A stretch of 64,000 bases of DNA from Sphingomonas alba (GCF_023516555.1 NZ_JAMGBD010000001.1:558001-622000), one strand, 5' to 3'; positions 9,200 through 19,418 are shown, counted from the first letter of the stretch. Translations and numbers: made by a program. The notes: generated from the letters alone by a model not told the origin.

Positions 9200-10009
9200 C
9201 TATCGCTGGCAAGCAGGGCAGAAGAAGGTCGAGCGGCCACCCTGGACGATTCGCTTCACTTTTCCGCCGCAACCGCAGGGCAGGCCTTCGCGGTCGTAGA
9301 CGTCGAACGTTTTGGAGAAATAGCCAAGCTCGCCATCGGGCTGGATGAAGTCCTTCAGCGTCGATCCGCCAGCTGCGATCGCCTCTTCGAGGACTTGAAG
9401 GATCGCATCCGCAAGGCCGTCCAGCTTTGCCCGCGACACCTTCCCCGCCGCTTTCCTCGGATCGATGCGCGCACGGTAGAGCGCCTCACAGGCATAGATA
9501 TTGCCAAGCCCGGCGATCACCCTCTGATCCATCAGCATGGCTTTGACCGGGGCTGTCCGGCCAGCGAATCTCTCGCGCAGCCACGCGCCAGTGACCTCAC
9601 CCGTCGGTTCCGGACCGAGCGCCTTGAAGGCGGGCCATTCGCCAAGCTCGCCGGTCCGCACCAGATCGACCGATCCAAAGCGGCGCGGGTCGTTCAGCGT
9701 CAACCGCCGCCCCTCGTCCGTCTCGATCAGCAGGTGGTCGTGCTTGCCAAGTTCGGCATGATCGATCCGCCAGCTTCCCGACATCCCCAGATGGAAGATC
9801 ATCGTGTCACCGCGGTCCGTATCGATCAGCCCATATTTGGCCCGCCGCCGCAGTCCGGTGACCCGCGCTCCGGTCAGCCGCTGGCCAAGGTCTCTGGGGA
9901 AAGCCCGGCGCAAATCTTCGCGCCGCGCTTCGACGCGGGTAATGCGGCGCCCGTCGAGCACCTTCTCCAGGCCGCGCACAGTGGTTTCGACTTCGGGAAG
10001 CTCGGGCAT
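9200..10009 (-). CDS. mutM: Formamidopyrimidine-DNA glycosylase
   Basis: 269 residues. MutM excises oxidised purines such as 8-oxoguanine and cuts the abasic site. The N-terminus MPELPEVET supplies the catalytic proline and glutamate. A conserved lysine sits in RRAKYGL, the helix-two-turn-helix contains GLGNIYACEALYRA, and the C-terminus is a zinc finger ending CPACQ. The finger's first cysteine pair reads C-G-C (one residue apart), not the usual C-x2-C, so zinc geometry may differ or the pair may be aligned differently. It is divergent from ubiE. Confidence 0.96.
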   Translation of the reverse strand: MPELPEVETTVRGLEKVLDGRRITRVEARREDLRRAFPRDLGQRLTGARVTGLRRRAKYGLIDTDRGDTMIFHLGMSGSWRIDHAELGKHDHLLIETDEGRRLTLNDPRRFGSVDLVRTGELGEWPAFKALGPEPTGEVTGAWLRERFAGRTAPVKAMLMDQRVIAGLGNIYACEALYRARIDPRKAAGKVSRAKLDGLADAILQVLEEAIAAGGSTLKDFIQPDGELGYFSKTFDVYDREGLPCGCGGKVKRIVQGGRSTFFCPACQR

Positions 10010-10059
10010 TGAGGCCGCATATGGCGGACGGCCGTTTCCGCCGCTAGAGGCGCTTCACC

Positions 10060-10791
10060 ATGCAGGACAAGGTTCAGTTCGGCGACCAGTTGGTCAGCCC
10101 CGAGGAAAAGACCCGCCGTGTCGGCGGCGTCTTCTCGTCCGTCGCCCGCCGCTACGATGTCATGAACGACCTAATGTCGGGCGGCATGCACCGGTTGTGG
10201 AAGGACCGCTTCGTCGCCCGCGTGAAGCCGCGCGCCGGAGACGTGATCCTCGATATGGCCGGCGGCACCGGCGACATTGCCTTCCGCATGGCCAAGCGCG
10301 GAGCACAGGTTACCGTCGCCGATATCAACCGCGACATGCTCGACGTCGGCATCGAGCGGGCGAAGTCCCGCCGCATCGAAGGGCTGTCCTGGTCCGAACA
10401 GAATGCGGAGAAGCTCAGCTTCGCCGACGCGAGCTTCGACGCCTACACGATCGCTTTCGGCATCAGGAACGTCACCGACATCCCGGCCGCGCTGAAGGAG
10501 GCGCACCGGGTCCTGCGTCGCGGCGGCCGCCTGTTCGTGCTGGAATTCTCGACCAGTGAATGGCCGGGCTTCGGACAGGCCTACGAGCTTTACGCCGACA
10601 AGGTTATCCCACGGATCGGCAAGGCCGTGGCCGACGATGAAGAAAGCTATCGCTACCTCGTCGAATCGATCCGCCGGTTCCCGAAGCCCGATGAGTTCCG
10701 CCGGATGATCGCCGACGCAGGGTTCGCAAACGCCAAGGTCGAACCAATGCTCGGCGGACTAGTCTGCATCTGGAGCGGGTGGAAGATTTGA
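10060..10791 (+). CDS. ubiE: Ubiquinone biosynthesis C-methyltransferase UbiE
   Basis: 243 residues. This SAM-dependent class I methyltransferase acts on the ring carbon of demethoxyubiquinol (and demethylmenaquinol where present). It shows the FSSVARRYDVMNDLMS signature, the SAM-binding DMAGGTGDIAF motif (about residues 64-74) and IAFGIRNVTD. GAGG lies nine bases before the ATG. It overlaps ubiB, so the two quinone genes are coupled. Confidence 0.97.
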   Translation: MQDKVQFGDQLVSPEEKTRRVGGVFSSVARRYDVMNDLMSGGMHRLWKDRFVARVKPRAGDVILDMAGGTGDIAFRMAKRGAQVTVADINRDMLDVGIERAKSRRIEGLSWSEQNAEKLSFADASFDAYTIAFGIRNVTDIPAALKEAHRVLRRGGRLFVLEFSTSEWPGFGQAYELYADKVIPRIGKAVADDEESYRYLVESIRRFPKPDEFRRMIADAGFANAKVEPMLGGLVCIWSGWKI

Positions 10792-12320
10792 CCGCTACGG
10801 TTACCCATCTGTGGCGGCTGTTCAAATGGGGCCGCACACTGGCGCGCCACGGCGCCCTGCAGGGCATCGAGCGCGACCCGCTGACACCGCCCAACGTGCG
10901 GCGGCTGTGCCGCATTGCCCGCATCGGCGCACGGGTCCCCGCAGAGGTCGACTATGCAGCGGCGCTGCAGGAAATCGGCCCGGCCGCCATCAAACTTGGG
11001 CAGGCGCTCGCTACAAGGCCGGACCTGGTAGGCGCCGCCGCCGCTGCGAACCTTCTCCAGCTTCAGGATGCGCTCCCGCCCGAACCCTTCGCCAAGATCC
11101 GCGCTGCCATCGAGGCGGGCCTCGGCGGTCCGCTCGACCAGTTCTTCACCGAGGTCGACCCCGAGCCCGTCGGCGCCGCATCCATCGCCCAGGTCCATCG
11201 CGCCGTCACGACCGAAGGCCGGACCGTCGCGGTCAAGGTGCTGCGTCCGGGGATTGAGGATGAGTTCGCGCGCGCCATCGAAACTTATGAATGGGCCGCT
11301 GCCCACGTCGAGCTCTTGGGAGGCGAGGCCGAGCGGCTCCGTCCCCGCATGGTGGTCGCTTATTTCAAGCAGTGGGTGCGCCGCGAGCTCGACCTGACCC
11401 GCGAGGCAGCTTCGGCTTCGGAGCTCAAGGAAAACATGCTTGCCGAGCCAGGTTTCCACATCCCTGACATCGACTGGCGGCGGACATCCAGGCGCGTGAT
11501 GACGCTGGAATGGCTCGACGGCATCAAGCTGTCGAAGCGCGACGAGCTGATTGCGGCCGGCCACGATACCAAGTCGCTGGCGGCAATCCTCGTCCGCGCC
11601 TTCCTCCGGCAGGCGGTGGTCGACGGTTATTTCCACGCCGACCTGCACCAGGGGAATTTGTTCGCTTTGCCTGACGGCCGCGTCGCGGCCATCGATTTCG
11701 GAATCATGGGTCGCATAGACCGCCGCGCCCGCGTCTGGCTTGCGGAAATCCTCTACGGCCTCATCACCGGCAATTACGATCGCGTCGCCGAAATCCATTT
11801 CGAGGCGCAATATGTTCCGCCGCACCACAGTGTCGCAGAGTTCGCGACCGCCCTGCGTGCTGTCGGCGAGCCGATCCGCGGCCTTCCGGTCCGGGAAATC
11901 TCGGTCGGCCGGATGCTGGAAGGCCTGTTCGCCATCACCCGCGACTTTGACATGCCGGTCCAGCCACACCTTCTGCTGCTGCAGAAAACGATGGTGATGG
12001 AGGAAGGCGTCGCGACTGCGCTCGATCCCGACATCAACATGTGGGAGACTTCGGAGCCGTTCCTCCGCGACTGGATGCGGACCGAGCTCGGGCCCGAGGC
12101 TTATTATGCCGATCGCATCATCGACACGGTTCGTGCGCTCAAGAAAATCCCGCAGCTCATCGACCGCCTCGACGCTTATTATCCGGCTGCCGGCGGCGCT
12201 CCGCCGCCACCGCCGCTCGCCGATATCGCCGTCATCCGGCCCAAACGAAGCGGAGCATTGCTGCTAGTAGGACTCCTTGCGGCAGCGGCCGGCGCGGCCG
12301 CTATGTACTTCATTCGCTGA
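10779..12320 (+). CDS. ubiB: Ubiquinone biosynthesis kinase-like protein UbiB
   Basis: 513 residues, an atypical kinase-like ATPase (ABC1/ADCK family) needed for ubiquinone biosynthesis. It contains the family KxGQ motif (AAIKLGQALATR), the nucleotide lysine in VAVKVLRPG, the HADLHQGN loop and the IDFGIMG motif. A C-terminal hydrophobic helix ending MYFIR anchors it in the membrane. I use GTG 10779 (GGAG just upstream). TTG 10788, overlapping the ubiE stop as TTGA, is an alternative. A terminator follows. Confidence 0.95.
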   Translation: MEDLTATVTHLWRLFKWGRTLARHGALQGIERDPLTPPNVRRLCRIARIGARVPAEVDYAAALQEIGPAAIKLGQALATRPDLVGAAAAANLLQLQDALPPEPFAKIRAAIEAGLGGPLDQFFTEVDPEPVGAASIAQVHRAVTTEGRTVAVKVLRPGIEDEFARAIETYEWAAAHVELLGGEAERLRPRMVVAYFKQWVRRELDLTREAASASELKENMLAEPGFHIPDIDWRRTSRRVMTLEWLDGIKLSKRDELIAAGHDTKSLAAILVRAFLRQAVVDGYFHADLHQGNLFALPDGRVAAIDFGIMGRIDRRARVWLAEILYGLITGNYDRVAEIHFEAQYVPPHHSVAEFATALRAVGEPIRGLPVREISVGRMLEGLFAITRDFDMPVQPHLLLLQKTMVMEEGVATALDPDINMWETSEPFLRDWMRTELGPEAYYADRIIDTVRALKKIPQLIDRLDAYYPAAGGAPPPPPLADIAVIRPKRSGALLLVGLLAAAAGAAAMYFIR

Positions 12321-12363
12321 CATATTTGCAGAATTGTCAGCAAGTGATACAGCTTGCGGTTAA

Positions 12364-12388
12364 CGCGCCGATTCCGGCGCGCTTTTTA
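12364..12388 (+). terminator. Terminator after ubiB
   Basis: A 7 bp perfect stem CGCGCCG/CGGCGCG (12364-12370 with 12375-12381) and loop ATTC, followed by CTTTTTAA. A compact rho-independent terminator 44 bases after the ubiB stop. Confidence 0.85.
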
Positions 12389-12408
12389 ATCTGGGGATGA
12401 GGCCATCT

Positions 12409-12684
12409 ATGCTCGGTAAATTGTCTCTTGCGTTGCTGTTGGTTGCTGCGCCTGCCTTGGCGCAGGAGGCACCTCCCGCCGATCCTCAGGCCGGCGACAC
12501 CGCCGAAGCCTCAAGCGATCCCAAGCCCCTGCCCTACAAACTGAAGAAGATTTGCAGGCCGCAGGAAGTCGTTGGCTCCGCGATTCCGCGGAACGTTTGT
12601 GTCACGAAGCGGATCTACCTGAAGCCGGACGAAGAGGCGCAAGCGACCAACAAGTCGCAGCCGGAGACGCATTCGCAGCTGTAA
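12409..12684 (+). CDS. Small secreted protein of unknown function
   Basis: 91 residues. A Sec signal peptide (MLGKLSLALLLVAAPALAQ) probably ends after ALA. The mature part is Pro/Asp/Glu-rich with a central motif ICRPQEVVGSAIPRNVCVTK holding two cysteines that could form a disulphide. Small periplasmic proteins with a similar Cys-x-VTGS-x-Cys core are, as I recall, common in sphingomonads and unannotated. I choose ATG 12409 because GAGG lies six bases upstream; ATG 12397 would add four residues. It sits alone between ubiB and coaBC. Confidence 0.8.
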   Translation: MLGKLSLALLLVAAPALAQEAPPADPQAGDTAEASSDPKPLPYKLKKICRPQEVVGSAIPRNVCVTKRIYLKPDEEAQATNKSQPETHSQL

Positions 12685-12738
12685 CCTGCTGAAGCGGCAG
12701 CTCTCGACTCCTCTTTCACTCCTTGGCAGGAGGCGGCC

Positions 12739-14004
12739 ATGGCGCGCCTGCTCCTGATCATCGGCGGCGGCATTGCCGCTTACAAGGCGAGCGAGCTCAT
12801 TCGCCTCGCCCGTAAAGCGGGCCATGAGGTGACGCCGGTCCTCACCGCGGGCGGCGCACATTTCGTAACGCCGATGACGCTTGCCGCGCTAGCCGAAAGC
12901 CCGGTTTACACCTCGCTCTGGGATCTCAAGGACGAGACCGAGATGGGGCATATCCAATTGTCCCGTGCGGCGGACCTGGTGCTGGTCTGCCCCGCTACCG
13001 CCGACCTCATTGCGCGGATGGCCGCTGGGATCGCCGATGATTTGGCCACCACCTTGCTGCTCGCCACCGACAAGCCTGTCGTCATTGCTCCGGCGATGAA
13101 CCACCGAATGTGGCTGCACGAGGCGACAATGGACAATGTCGCCAGACTCAAGAGTCGGGGCATCAAGGTGATCGAACCTGTCGAGGGCGACATGGCTTGC
13201 GGCGAATATGGCCCGGGTCGCCTGCCCGAGCCGGTCGACATCATGGCTTATCTGGCGAAGGAGTTTTCGCTCCCTTTTGACGCTGGTGCACTGTTTCCGG
13301 CTCCGACCGTGCCGCCTACCGCTCCGGCAGCCGATGGTTCGCTCAAGGGGAAACATATCCTGGTGACCGCTGGCCCGACCCACGAGCCCATCGATCCCGT
13401 GCGCGTCATCGCCAACCGTTCGTCCGGAAAGCAGGGCTTTGCGATCGCAGCCGCAGCCGCCGCTGCCGGGGCCCGGGTCACGCTTGTCGCGGGTCCAGTC
13501 TCGCTCCCGACGCCGGGGGGAGTTGCCCGGATCGATGTCGAGACGGCCGAGCAGATGGCGGCCGCGGTCGACGCCGCCCTCCCCTGCGATGCTGCAATCC
13601 TGGTTGCTGCAGTCGCCGACTGGAAAGTTCAGGCGTCGCCCACCAAGCTCAAAAAGGCGGACGGCCCGCCGCAACTGCGGTTCGAACCCAATCCCGACAT
13701 CCTGGCGACCTTGGCCAGGCACCCCCTGCGGCCGGGGCTGCTGGTCGGATTTGCCGCGGAAACCCAAGATCTCGCCGCCAACGCCTCCGCCAAGCGGCAG
13801 GCCAAAGGTGCCGATTGGATCGTGGCCAATGACGTGTCCGGCGACGTCATGGGCGGATCCCACAACCAGGTTCGCCTGGTCACCGCCGAAGGCTCCGAAG
13901 ATTGGGAGGAAGCAACCAAGGAGGCGGTCGCGCAGCACCTTGTCAGCCGGATTGCGGAGGAACTCCACAGGCCCGGCAGCCAGGATCGGCCGGCAGCGGA
14001 ATAG
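12739..14004 (+). CDS. coaBC: Bifunctional CoaBC (phosphopantothenoylcysteine synthetase/decarboxylase)
   Basis: 421 residues. The N-terminal half is the FMN-dependent decarboxylase CoaC, with [14 protein letters not shown], the APAMNHRMW motif and the catalytic [15 protein letters not shown] segment. The C-terminal half is the CoaB ligase: [23 protein letters not shown] and KLKKADGPP. Together they make 4'-phosphopantetheine for coenzyme A. GGAGG lies a few bases before the start. The last 62 bp overlap the convergent moeB gene on the other strand, so the final 20 codons are constrained in two frames. Confidence 0.97.
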   Translation: MARLLLIIGGGIAAYKASELIRLARKAGHEVTPVLTAGGAHFVTPMTLAALAESPVYTSLWDLKDETEMGHIQLSRAADLVLVCPATADLIARMAAGIADDLATTLLLATDKPVVIAPAMNHRMWLHEATMDNVARLKSRGIKVIEPVEGDMACGEYGPGRLPEPVDIMAYLAKEFSLPFDAGALFPAPTVPPTAPAADGSLKGKHILVTAGPTHEPIDPVRVIANRSSGKQGFAIAAAAAAAGARVTLVAGPVSLPTPGGVARIDVETAEQMAAAVDAALPCDAAILVAAVADWKVQASPTKLKKADGPPQLRFEPNPDILATLARHPLRPGLLVGFAAETQDLAANASAKRQAKGADWIVANDVSGDVMGGSHNQVRLVTAEGSEDWEEATKEAVAQHLVSRIAEELHRPGSQDRPAAE

Positions 14005-14698
14005 CCCGCCAGCTCAACTGGTCGGCGTCCAGCAAGTGCAGTTTACCGGAATCCTCGCCCATGCCGGCGATCGCCCGGATCGCCATCAGGGCCGCGAAGC
14101 TGCCGACTGTCAGCGGGAGCGCGCCCAGCACCCCAAGCTCGGCGCAATTGTCGCAATCTTCGCTATCGAAAGCGTCGCCGACAAAGCAGCGATAGCAAGG
14201 TGCCCCCCGGAAGAGGCCGACCTGGCCTTGAAGCTGGACGGCCGCTGCTGAAACCAGCGGGATGCCGAGGCCTACGCACGCGTCACTGACGGCCAGCCGG
14301 GTCGCGAAATTGTCGCTGCCGTCGAGGACGAGGTCGTGGCCTTCAAGCAGTTCCGATGCGTTGCCGGCGTCGATGCGGCGTTCGCGGGCCACGGCTTCGA
14401 CGTGCGGGTTGAGGGCCATGGCGAACCGCGCCGCCAGCATGGCCTTTTCGCCACCAACCTGGTCGTCGCGGAAAATTGGCTGGCGCTGCAGGTTGGACCG
14501 GTCGACTACGTCATCGTCGATGATGGTAAGCTTGCCGATGCCGGCGGCCGCCAGGGCCGGGACAGCGCCGCTGCCGATGCCGCCGGCGCCGATGACGGCA
14601 ATACTGGCGGCTTTCAGTTTCTGCTGCCCCACACCACCGAATTTCGGCAGCACGATCTGCCGTGCATAGCGTTCGAGTTCGGCGTCGCTGAGGCTCAT
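13943..14698 (-). CDS. moeB: HesA/MoeB/ThiF-family adenylyltransferase
   Basis: 251 residues. The family adenylates the C-terminal glycine of ubiquitin-like sulfur carriers (MoaD, ThiS). Features seen are the ATP-binding GAGGIGS loop, DRSNLQRQ, the substrate aspartate in DGSDNF, a zinc site made of CYRC and CRAC pairs, and a candidate catalytic cysteine in CAELGVLG. Whether its partner is MoaD or ThiS cannot be told from context. It overlaps dut by 4 bp (ATGA) and is the last gene of the plsY-dprA-topA-dut-moeB unit. Its 3' end overlaps coaBC. Confidence 0.9.
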   Translation of the reverse strand: MSLSDAELERYARQIVLPKFGGVGQQKLKAASIAVIGAGGIGSGAVPALAAAGIGKLTIIDDDVVDRSNLQRQPIFRDDQVGGEKAMLAARFAMALNPHVEAVARERRIDAGNASELLEGHDLVLDGSDNFATRLAVSDACVGLGIPLVSAAAVQLQGQVGLFRGAPCYRCFVGDAFDSEDCDNCAELGVLGALPLTVGSFAALMAIRAIAGMGEDSGKLHLLDADQLSWRAIPLPADPGCRACGVPPQSG

Positions 14699-15132
14699 CG
14701 GCCCGTCGAGCCGAAGCCTCCGGCCCCGCGATGGGTTTCGTCGAGGCTGCCGACTTCTTCGAATTCGGCCTTGGTCACGACCGCCGGAACCAGCTGGGCA
14801 ATACGCTCGCCGCGTCTCACCTCGAACGGCTCGGCGCCGAGATTGGCGAGGATGACTTTCACCTCGCCGCGATAATCCTCATCGATCGTGCCGGGCGTGT
14901 TGAGGCAGGTGATGCCATGCTTCAGCGCCAGGCCGGAACGCGGACGGACCTGCACTTCGTGGCCAGGCGGGATGGCGATGGCGAACCCGGTCGCAACCGC
15001 ACGCCGCTCGCCTGGCGCCAAAGTGATGTCCTCGGCGGAGACGACGTCCATGCCGGCGGCGCCGTGGCTGGCATAGGCGGGCAGCGGCAGGCCCTCGCCG
15101 TGCGGCAGGCGATTGATGGCGATGCGGATCAC
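14695..15132 (-). CDS. dut: dUTP diphosphatase
   Basis: 145 residues, a trimeric dUTPase converting dUTP to dUMP and pyrophosphate. All five family motifs are visible: AAGMDV, the [10 protein letters not shown] loop, [19 protein letters not shown] and the C-terminal [10 protein letters not shown] arm. It overlaps topA and moeB by 4 bp each, indicating a tightly coupled operon. Confidence 0.97.
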   Translation of the reverse strand: MIRIAINRLPHGEGLPLPAYASHGAAGMDVVSAEDITLAPGERRAVATGFAIAIPPGHEVQVRPRSGLALKHGITCLNTPGTIDEDYRGEVKVILANLGAEPFEVRRGERIAQLVPAVVTKAEFEEVGSLDETHRGAGGFGSTGR

Positions 15133-17591
15133 TTCTTCTTCGCCTTCCGCCTGGCGGGCTTCTTCGACGGGCCCTTGGCGGCCTTTGCGTCGATCAGGGC
15201 CACAGCCTCGTCGAGTGTCACGGCTTTGGGATCAGCGGTCTTGGGAAGCGTCGCGTGGGTCGCGCCGTCGCTGACATAGGGGCCGTAGCGACCCGCCATC
15301 ACCTTGATGTCCTTGCCGCTTTCGGGATGCTTGCCGAGCTCGGCGATCGGTTCGCGGCTGGCACCGCGGCCCTTGCCGCCACCGGCTGCTGCGTCCGCTA
15401 GCTTGGCGACGGCGGCATTCATGCCGGTTTCGAACACCTCGGCGGTCGAGCCCAGCCGCGCATATTTGCCGTCATGCTGGAGATAGGGACCGTAGCGGCC
15501 GATCGACGCGACGATCGGCTTGCCGCTGTCTGGATGCATGCCGACCTCGCGTGGCAGCGACAGCAGCATCTTGGCCATGTCGAGCGTCAGGCCCTCGGCG
15601 GGCACGTCCTTCGGCAATGACACGCGCTTGTCGCCCTGTTCGACATAGGGGCCGAACCGCCCGGTCTTGAGGTGGATGCCTTCACCCAGCTCCGCCGGCT
15701 CGGCGCTTGCTGCCTGCGCCCCGCCCTGCCCGAACTTCTGCGTATATTTGCAGTCGGGGTAGTTGGAGCAGGCGACGAACGCGCCGTAGCGGCCGCCGCG
15801 CAGCGACAGGCGGCCTTCCCCGCATTGCGGACAGAGCCGCGGGTCCGACCCGTCGCCCTTGTCGTGGTAGAGCCAGGGCGCGAGGAATTCGTCGAGCGCC
15901 GCCGTCACTTCGGACGGCTTTTGCTCCATGACTTCGCCTGCCTTCGGCTTGAAGTCGCGCCAGAAGTCGTCGAGCAATTTCTGCCAGTCGAGCCGCCCGC
16001 CCGAGACGTCGTCGAGCTCTTCCTCGAGCTCGGCGGTATAGTCGTAGCTGACATATTTCTCGAAGAAGCGCTCGAGGAAGGCCGTCACCAGCCGTCCGCT
16101 CTCCTCCGGAATGAAGCGCGCCTTTTCCAGCCGCACATATTCGCGGTCCTTCAACGTCTGCAGTGTCGCCGCATAGGTTGAGGGACGCCCGATGCCGAGC
16201 TCCTCCAGCCGCTTGACGAGGCTCGCCTCGGAGTAGCGCGGAGGCGGCTGGGTGAAGCTTTGAACCGCCTCGACGCCGGTCTTGGCGGGCGCGTCGCCCT
16301 GACGCAGCGCCGGCATGCGGGCGCTCTCCTCATCGTCCTTTTCGTCGCGGCCTTCTTCGTAGAGCGCAAGATAGCCGGGGAAGAGCGTCACCTGACCGGT
16401 GGCGCGAAGCACCGCGCGTCCGGCGCCATCGTTGAGCTCGACCGTCGTCCGCTCCAGCCGGGCTGAGGCCATCTGGCTGGCGAGGGCACGGTTATAGACG
16501 AGCTCGTACAGGCGGGCATGGTCGCCCGAACCGGCGCGCGACTTGTGGAAATCGGTCGGCCGGATGGCCTCGTGTGCTTCCTGCGCGTTCTTCGCCTTGG
16601 TCGAATAATGGCGCGGCTTGTCGGGCAGGTAACCCGTGTCATAGCGGTCGGCGACGGCACGGCGGGCGGCGCTAATCGCCTCCTCCGCCATCTGAACGCC
16701 GTCGGTCCGCATGTAAGTGATGAGACCATCTTCGTAGAGCTGCTGCGCAATGCGCATCGTGTGACTGGCGGCAAAGCCGAGCTTGCGCGCCGCCTCCTGT
16801 TGCAGCGTCGAGGTGGTGAATGGCGGCGGCGGGTTCTTCGAGAAGGGCTTGGTCTCGACCGAAGCGACGGTGAAGCGCCCGGCCTCGACGACCGCCTTGG
16901 CCGCGTCGGCGTCGCCCTTGTTGCCGATCGTCAGCCGTTCGATCTTCTTTCCGTCCAGCTGGACCAGGCGTCCCGTAAAAGCCTGCCCGTCCGCTTCGAA
17001 CGTCGCCGAGACAGACCAATATTCCTGGGGCTTGAAGACCTCGATCTCGCGCTCGCGATCGACGATGAGGCGCAGCGCCACCGACTGCACCCTGCCGGCC
17101 GACTTGGCTCCCGGCAGCTTGCGCCACAGGATCGGCGACAGCGTAAAACCGACAAGATAGTCGAGTGCCCGCCGCGCCCTGTAGGCGTCAATCAAGTCCT
17201 CATCGAGGGCACGCGGGCGTGACATCGCCTCGGTCACGGCCGACTTGGTAATGGCGTTGAAGGTCACGCGCTCGACCTGCGCGGGCAACGCTTTCTTCTT
17301 CCTCAGCAGTTCCTGGACGTGCCAGCTGATCGCCTCGCCCTCGCGGTCGGGGTCGGTGGCCAGGATCAGGGTTTCAGCCTTCTTCGCCTCGTCGGCGATG
17401 GCCTTCACTTGGCGTGCCTTGTCCGGATAGGTCTCCCAATCCATGGCGAAGCCTTCGTCCGGCTTCACCGAGCCGTCCTTGGGCGGCAGGTCGCGGACAT
17501 GGCCATAGCTGGCCAGCACGCGGTGCCCCGGCCCCAGATATTTTTCGATGGTTTTTGCCTTGGCAGGCGATTCGACGACGACGAGCTTCAC
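15129..17591 (-). CDS. topA: DNA topoisomerase I (type IA)
   Basis: 820 residues. It relaxes negative supercoils. The N-terminal Toprim domain begins [18 protein letters not shown] and contains [14 protein letters not shown]. The catalytic tyrosine is in ITYMRTDG. A four-cysteine zinc ribbon (CPQCGEG...CSNYPDC) and several GRYGPYV repeats follow in the C-terminal third, then a lysine-rich tail. It lies 58 bp after dprA in the operon and overlaps dut by 4 bp. Confidence 0.98.
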   Translation of the reverse strand: MKLVVVESPAKAKTIEKYLGPGHRVLASYGHVRDLPPKDGSVKPDEGFAMDWETYPDKARQVKAIADEAKKAETLILATDPDREGEAISWHVQELLRKKKALPAQVERVTFNAITKSAVTEAMSRPRALDEDLIDAYRARRALDYLVGFTLSPILWRKLPGAKSAGRVQSVALRLIVDREREIEVFKPQEYWSVSATFEADGQAFTGRLVQLDGKKIERLTIGNKGDADAAKAVVEAGRFTVASVETKPFSKNPPPPFTTSTLQQEAARKLGFAASHTMRIAQQLYEDGLITYMRTDGVQMAEEAISAARRAVADRYDTGYLPDKPRHYSTKAKNAQEAHEAIRPTDFHKSRAGSGDHARLYELVYNRALASQMASARLERTTVELNDGAGRAVLRATGQVTLFPGYLALYEEGRDEKDDEESARMPALRQGDAPAKTGVEAVQSFTQPPPRYSEASLVKRLEELGIGRPSTYAATLQTLKDREYVRLEKARFIPEESGRLVTAFLERFFEKYVSYDYTAELEEELDDVSGGRLDWQKLLDDFWRDFKPKAGEVMEQKPSEVTAALDEFLAPWLYHDKGDGSDPRLCPQCGEGRLSLRGGRYGAFVACSNYPDCKYTQKFGQGGAQAASAEPAELGEGIHLKTGRFGPYVEQGDKRVSLPKDVPAEGLTLDMAKMLLSLPREVGMHPDSGKPIVASIGRYGPYLQHDGKYARLGSTAEVFETGMNAAVAKLADAAAGGGKGRGASREPIAELGKHPESGKDIKVMAGRYGPYVSDGATHATLPKTADPKAVTLDEAVALIDAKAAKGPSKKPARRKAKKK

Positions 17592-17649
17592 ATTTTCCCC
17601 TTACGCATGCGTGCGAGGGTGGAGGCCGGCCAAATAGGTCGTCAAGCCG

Positions 17650-18732
17650 TCAGCGCAAGCTTACCTTGCCGCCGGCATGACGATCGAGGCGTCCGGCAAG
17701 ATCGAGTTCGAGTAGGACCATCTGCACGGGGCCGCTTGGCTGGCCTGACAGCCTGACCAGTTCATCGACCGGCACGGGCGACGGTCCGAGCAGCTCCTCG
17801 ATGGATCTTCGAACGCTATCATCCGGGTCAATGGCCTCGCCTGCCGCCGCTTCGAACGGCCTATTTCCCGATTGTACGCGACCGTCCATGGGGCGGATCG
17901 TCTCGATCACGTCCGCGGCATTCTGGATCAGCGTGGCACCCTCGCGGATCAGCTCGTTGCAGCCCTGGGCACGCGGATCTAGCGGCGACCCGGGCACGGC
18001 CATGACGTCCCTGCCCGCCTCGGCGGCCAGCCGAGCCGTGATCAGCGAACCCGATTTCGGCGCCGCTTCGACAACGATCGTGCCAAGGCTGAGGCCCGCG
18101 ATGATCCGGTTGCGATAGGGAAAGTGGCGCGCTCGCGGCTCCGTGCCCGGCGGCATTTCCGCGATGACCAGCCCGTGGTCGAACATGGCGCGCTGTCGAT
18201 CTTCATTCTCGGGCGGGTAGAAAATGTCGATCCCGCCAGCGACGATGCCGATCGTTCCGCTCCCCAGCGCACCGTCATGGGCTGCAGCGTCGATCCCACG
18301 CGCGAGGCCTGAGACGACTGCCAGGCCTTGCTGCCCAAGGTCGTGCGCAAGCCCTCGTGCAAAGCGGCATGCTGCCGCCGAGGCGTTGCGCGCGCCGACG
18401 ATTGCCACCGACTGCCGGTCGAGCAGCCCGAAATCGCCCTTGGCGATCAACAGCGGCGGAGCCGCCGGCAATTCCGCCAGCAACCGCGGGTAAAGACCCC
18501 GGCCGAGCGCAAGGTAACGCGCGCCGAATTTCTCGACCCGGTCCATCTCGGCGCGGGCCGACGCCGCCGTCGCAATGACCGGCGGCTTGCCCCCGCCTCG
18601 CGCAGCAAGGTCGGGAATGGCGGCGAGCGCCGCATCGGCGGAACCGAAACGGGCAAGCAACTGACGAAACGTGACCGGCCCGATGGAGGGCGAACGGATC
18701 AATCTGATTTTTGCGAGAAGGTCTTCGTTCAA
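17650..18732 (-). CDS. dprA: DNA-processing protein DprA
   Basis: 360 residues. DprA loads RecA on incoming single-stranded DNA during natural transformation. An N-terminal helical segment is followed by the Rossmann-like domain (VAIVGARNAS, SGLARGIDAAAH, RNRIIAGLS, KSGSLITARLA) and a C-terminal winged-helix segment. I start it at TTG 18732, which overlaps the plsY stop as TTGA. The frame stays open to 19035, but that extension only mirrors plsY. It is co-transcribed with plsY and topA. The presence of dprA alone does not show competence. Confidence 0.93.
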   Translation of the reverse strand: MNEDLLAKIRLIRSPSIGPVTFRQLLARFGSADAALAAIPDLAARGGGKPPVIATAASARAEMDRVEKFGARYLALGRGLYPRLLAELPAAPPLLIAKGDFGLLDRQSVAIVGARNASAAACRFARGLAHDLGQQGLAVVSGLARGIDAAAHDGALGSGTIGIVAGGIDIFYPPENEDRQRAMFDHGLVIAEMPPGTEPRARHFPYRNRIIAGLSLGTIVVEAAPKSGSLITARLAAEAGRDVMAVPGSPLDPRAQGCNELIREGATLIQNAADVIETIRPMDGRVQSGNRPFEAAAGEAIDPDDSVRRSIEELLGPSPVPVDELVRLSGQPSGPVQMVLLELDLAGRLDRHAGGKVSLR

Positions 18733-19322
18733 GCCTTGTCCCTGCCGATTTTCGGCTCCGTGCCGGCGATCAGGCGCTGGATGTTGGCGCGATGTTTCCA
18801 GATCACGAGCAGAGTGAAACCGAGCAGGAGTGGGAAATATTCTTGTTTGTTGAGCAGCGCCGCCACCAGCGGCGGGGTCGCAGCGGCGACAAGACCTGCG
18901 ACCGACGAGATTCGGACGACGAGCAGCAGGCCAATCCAGACCAGGGCATAGACGGCAGGTCCCGGCCACCAGAGCAGGGGTGCGATGACGCCCATCAATG
19001 TCGCAACACCCTTGCCGCCCCGGAACTTCAGCCACAGCGGATAGAGGTGGCCGACCATGGCGCCGGCGGCGGCGAACTGGACGCCTTCCGGCCAGTAGCG
19101 CTGAGCGAGCAGTACGGCAGCCGCTCCCTTCAGAGCATCGAGGATCAGGGTTGCGACCGCGAGCCCCTTCGATCCGGTCCGCAGCACGTTGGTCGCGCCG
19201 ATATTGCCGGAGCCTATCGCGCGAATGTCGCCCTTGCCGCCCAACCGGGTCAGGATCAGCCCGAACGGGATCGAACCGAGCAGATAACCGACTAGGAGGG
19301 GAATGATCAGGCCGGACGACAT
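18729..19322 (-). CDS. plsY: Glycerol-3-phosphate acyltransferase PlsY
   Basis: 197 residues and about five membrane helices. It transfers the acyl group of acyl-phosphate to glycerol-3-phosphate, the first step of phospholipid synthesis. Diagnostic motifs are GSIPFGLIL, GSGNIGATNVLRTG and KFRGGKGVATL. I use the ATG at 19322, which gives the canonical MSSGLIIPLLVGYLLGSIP start but lacks a Shine-Dalgarno sequence. An upstream ATG (19367) and GTG (19376) in frame lie next to or inside a palindromic unit carrying GGGGAGG, so the insertion may have changed how this gene is translated. Confidence 0.94.
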   Translation of the reverse strand: MSSGLIIPLLVGYLLGSIPFGLILTRLGGKGDIRAIGSGNIGATNVLRTGSKGLAVATLILDALKGAAAVLLAQRYWPEGVQFAAAGAMVGHLYPLWLKFRGGKGVATLMGVIAPLLWWPGPAVYALVWIGLLLVVRISSVAGLVAAATPPLVAALLNKQEYFPLLLGFTLLVIWKHRANIQRLIAGTEPKIGRDKA

Positions 19323-19363
19323 TGGCGGCGGTGGTAGCAAATCAGCTTGCCTACGCAACCTTG

Positions 19364-19418
19364 ACATCCTCCCCACGATTTCGTGGGGAGGGGGGCCGGC
19401 GAAGCCGGTGGAGGGGTC
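19364..19418. repeat. Left double-hairpin unit of the DUF559 cassette
   Basis: About 55 bp with two hairpins: CCTCCCCACGA/TCGTGGGGAGG around a 2-base loop (19368-19391), then CCGGC-GAA-GCCGG, ending GTGGAGGGGTC. It is the inverted counterpart of the unit at 19751-19807. Read outward, both units end in TGGGGAGGATGT. Its inner end supplies the GGAGG Shine-Dalgarno sequence of the DUF559 gene. Confidence 0.85.

Noticed and set aside
10653-11969. Minus-strand frame of 438 codons
   Set aside because: Shadow of ubiB; it has no recognisable domain, while ubiB has all kinase-like motifs.
18733-19035. N-terminal extension of DprA
   Set aside because: It only mirrors plsY in another frame, and the TTG at 18732 is coupled to the plsY stop.
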